Assembly: GCA_900542595.1 (NCBI GenBank)
Contig: UQOB01000055.1
Span: 1 to 7,403, forward strand
Length of the DNA: 7,403 bases
Origin: an uncultured Mollicutes bacterium
GTDB lineage: Bacteria; Bacillota_I; Bacilli_A; RFN20; CAG-826
Direction of reading: 5' to 3'
Shown: piece by piece, positions 5,983 to 7,403 of the stretch
How the letters are laid out: every line of letters starts with the position of its first letter
Position numbering within the stretch: the first letter of the stretch is position 1
Notes under the pieces: generated by a model
The model's database searches: none
Seen by the model: the letters and a program-made list of their open reading frames with translations, nothing else
What the model was told of the DNA's origin: nothing
Position numbers and translations under genes: made by a program

Positions 5983-7188
5983 ATGAACAAAGTTATAGCG
6001 GTAAATGCCGGAAGCAGCTCCATCAAGTACAAGATGTTCTTGATGCCAGAAGAAACAGTTGTCTGCTCCGGAATTGTCGATCGTATCGGGCATGACGATG
6101 CGATTTTTAAGATGAAAGGCGAGGGTCTTAACCACGTCGAAACTCTCCCCATCAAAGACCATTCTTTAGGGGTCAAACTCATCCTCGACGGCTTAAAAAA
6201 ATTCGGGATCGTCAAAGATTTAAAAGAAATTGTCGCGGTTGGGCACCGGGTCGTCCAAGGCGGAAAATATTTCTCTAAAAGCGTCATCTTCGATGAAGAT
6301 GCGAAGCAAAAGATTGAAAGTTTAATTCCACTGGATCCGTTGCACGCTCCGGCCCACATCATGGGTTACGAAGCCTTTAAGAAGGCCCTTCCGGACGCCA
6401 TTGAAATCGCGGTCTTCGATACGGCTTATCACCAAACGATGGAAGAAGAAGATTACCTCTTCCCCATCCCCTATGAACTCAGTAAAAAGTACGATATTAG
6501 ACGGTACGGGGCCCACGGGACTAGCCACCAATATTTAGTCGAAAAAGGCATCCACGATTTCTTAAATGATGCTCCTCACAGCAAAATCATCAGCTGCCAC
6601 ATTGGGAGTGGCGCCAGTTTAACGGCCGCGCTCGACGGAAAAAGCATCGCTACTTCCATGGGTTTAACCCCCTTAGGCGGGGTCATGATGGGGACGAGAT
6701 CCGGGGATATTGATCCCTCAATCTGTGACTATTTAAGCACCTCGACTGGCATGGATATTCATCAAATCTATGACCTCCTCAATAAAAAGAGTGGTCTCCT
6801 CGGGGTCAGCGATAACCTCAGTAACGATACGAGAGATATTGAAGCTGCTATCGATGAAGGAAACGAAAACGCCATTAGAGCAGGTAAGCTTTTCGCCAGA
6901 AGAATCGCGGATTTCATCGGCCAATATTACGTCCGTTTAGGCGGATGTGATTTAATTATTTTCTCTGCTGGTATCGGTGAAAATAGCGTTTACTTCCGGA
7001 AAGAAATCTTAAAGCGGGTCGAAGAAGCATTAAAACTCGATATCGATTACACTTTAAACGAAACCGAAAATCATAAAGAAGCTTTAATCAGTAAGAGCAC
7101 GAGCCCCATTAAAGTCGCGATTATCCCGACAGACGAAGAAGTCATGATTGCGCGGGACCTTGAAAAAGCCTTGGAGGGAAAACTATGA
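5983..7188 (+). CDS. ackA: Acetate kinase
   Basis: The enzyme interconverts acetyl phosphate + ADP and acetate + ATP in the cytoplasm, the ATP-yielding last step of mixed-acid or acetate fermentation. At 401 residues it has typical length for the acetate/sugar kinase/Hsc70/actin fold. Visible active-site blocks are VNAGSSSIKY at the N-terminus (Asn8), VGHRVVQGG (Arg89), AVFDTAYHQTM (Asp146), YGAHGTSHQY (His178), HIGSGASL (206-213), MGLTPLGGVMMGTRSGDIDP (Arg239), FSAGIGENS (327-335) and IPTDEE (381-386, metal-site Glu). All match the family pattern, so it should be active. It has its own promoter, divergent from glgB, and its TGA stop overlaps the next gene's ATG by four bases. The usual partner pta (phosphotransacetylase) is not in the window. 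Butyrate and propionate kinases are relatives, but these motifs fit acetate kinase best. Confidence 0.97.
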   Translation: MNKVIAVNAGSSSIKYKMFLMPEETVVCSGIVDRIGHDDAIFKMKGEGLNHVETLPIKDHSLGVKLILDGLKKFGIVKDLKEIVAVGHRVVQGGKYFSKSVIFDEDAKQKIESLIPLDPLHAPAHIMGYEAFKKALPDAIEIAVFDTAYHQTMEEEDYLFPIPYELSKKYDIRRYGAHGTSHQYLVEKGIHDFLNDAPHSKIISCHIGSGASLTAALDGKSIATSMGLTPLGGVMMGTRSGDIDPSICDYLSTSTGMDIHQIYDLLNKKSGLLGVSDNLSNDTRDIEAAIDEGNENAIRAGKLFARRIADFIGQYYVRLGGCDLIIFSAGIGENSVYFRKEILKRVEEALKLDIDYTLNETENHKEALISKSTSPIKVAIIPTDEEVMIARDLEKALEGKL

Positions 7189-7403
7189 ACCAAGACTTAA
7201 TCAAAGACTACGCCAAGAAATGGAAAAAAGAATTTAAGAAAGTTCGGTCTTTAATCGATAAATACCATAAAATCATCGTTTTCCGGCACATTAAACCGGA
7301 CTTCGATGCTTTGGGTACTCAGATGGGTCTCGTCACTTTCCTTAAAGACAATTTCCCCGATAAAGAAATCCATTATGTCGGTGATAACCACGTCATCCTT
7401 CAC
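7185..7403 (+). CDS. DHH-family phosphoesterase, NrnA-like (partial, 3' end cut off)
   Basis: Only the first 73 residues are present; the gene runs off the window end. Residues 31-49 contain IVFRHIKPDFDALGTQMGL, the first metal-binding motif of DHH phosphoesterases (HxxPDxDALG; His35, Asp39, Asp41). The following FLKDNFPDKEIHYVGDN resembles the corresponding region of NrnA-type proteins. That family degrades short oligoribonucleotides (nanoRNA) and dephosphorylates 3'-phosphoadenosine 5'-phosphate. Some relatives degrade cyclic di-AMP or its product pApA, so the substrate is not fixed by this fragment, and the DHH and DHHA1 motifs lie beyond the edge. The start is well supported: GGAGGG (7173-7178) is six bases upstream, and ATGA overlaps the ackA stop, implying coupled translation. 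A charged Lys-rich helix (residues 6-20) precedes the fold. Confidence 0.88.
   Translation, partial: MNQDLIKDYAKKWKKEFKKVRSLIDKYHKIIVFRHIKPDFDALGTQMGLVTFLKDNFPDKEIHYVGDNHVILH

Noticed and set aside
5821..6162. Upstream extension of glgB to an in-frame ATG at 6162 (789-residue version)
   Set aside because: It would overlap the start of ackA by 180 bases on the opposite strand and cover both promoters. The extra 114 residues resemble no branching-enzyme sequence, and a good ribosome binding site sits before the ATG at 5820.
5958..6362. 134-codon open frame antisense to the start of ackA
   Set aside because: Low-complexity product without motifs, lying wholly over a well-supported gene and divergent promoter. 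It is a shadow of ackA codon usage.
1..7403. CRISPR array, insertion sequence, tRNA, rRNA or prophage
   Set aside because: No regularly spaced repeats, transposase motifs, terminal inverted repeats, cloverleaf or phage structural genes were seen; the dimeric dUTPase alone is not evidence of phage.

Overview
The window looks like ordinary chromosomal metabolism from a Gram-positive-type bacterium of the Bacillota/Mollicutes-related kind. The reasons are strong AGGAGG-like ribosome binding sites, many 1-11 nt gene overlaps, phosphorylase, acetate kinase and NrnA sequences of Firmicutes type, and AT-rich spacers between moderate-GC genes. UGA serves as a stop (acetate kinase ends in TGA) and Trp is TGG, so this is the standard bacterial code and not the mycoplasma code. 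A closer placement, such as an uncultured Erysipelotrichales/RF39-like lineage, is only a guess.

Layout: Positions 1-22 may hold the last codons of a + strand gene entering from the left, followed by a terminator-like hairpin (about 26-54). Positions 55-360 are a very AT-rich (about 25% GC by hand count), apparently non-coding gap. A strong hairpin terminator at 361-398 ends a four-gene minus-strand operon. In transcription order the operon is glgB (glycogen branching enzyme, 5820 to 3793), glgP (glycogen phosphorylase, 3765 to 1339), a dimeric-type dUTPase (1346 to 849) and an unidentified four-helix membrane protein (849 to 400). The glgP/dUTPase and dUTPase/membrane-protein junctions overlap by 8-11 nt and 1 nt, so the four genes are probably made from one mRNA with translational coupling.

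A 162-bp divergent intergenic region (5821-5982) separates this operon from a plus-strand pair: ackA (acetate kinase, 5983-7188) and a DHH-family phosphoesterase resembling NrnA (starts 7185, cut off by the window end). Both directions have recognisable promoters. The glg promoter is flanked by a perfect 11-bp inverted repeat with a third half-site, which looks like an operator.

Functionally, GlgB builds alpha-1,6 branches in glycogen and GlgP releases glucose-1-phosphate from it. Acetate kinase yields ATP at the end of fermentation. The dUTPase and the NrnA-like protein are nucleotide and short-RNA housekeeping enzymes placed beside carbon metabolism. The synthesis genes glgC/glgD/glgA and the usual ackA partner pta are not in this window. 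I found no CRISPR array, insertion sequence, tRNA, rRNA or clear new defence or mobile system. The least explained items are the operator-like repeats, the lysine-rich tail on GlgB, the dUTPase inside a glycogen operon, and the unknown membrane protein.
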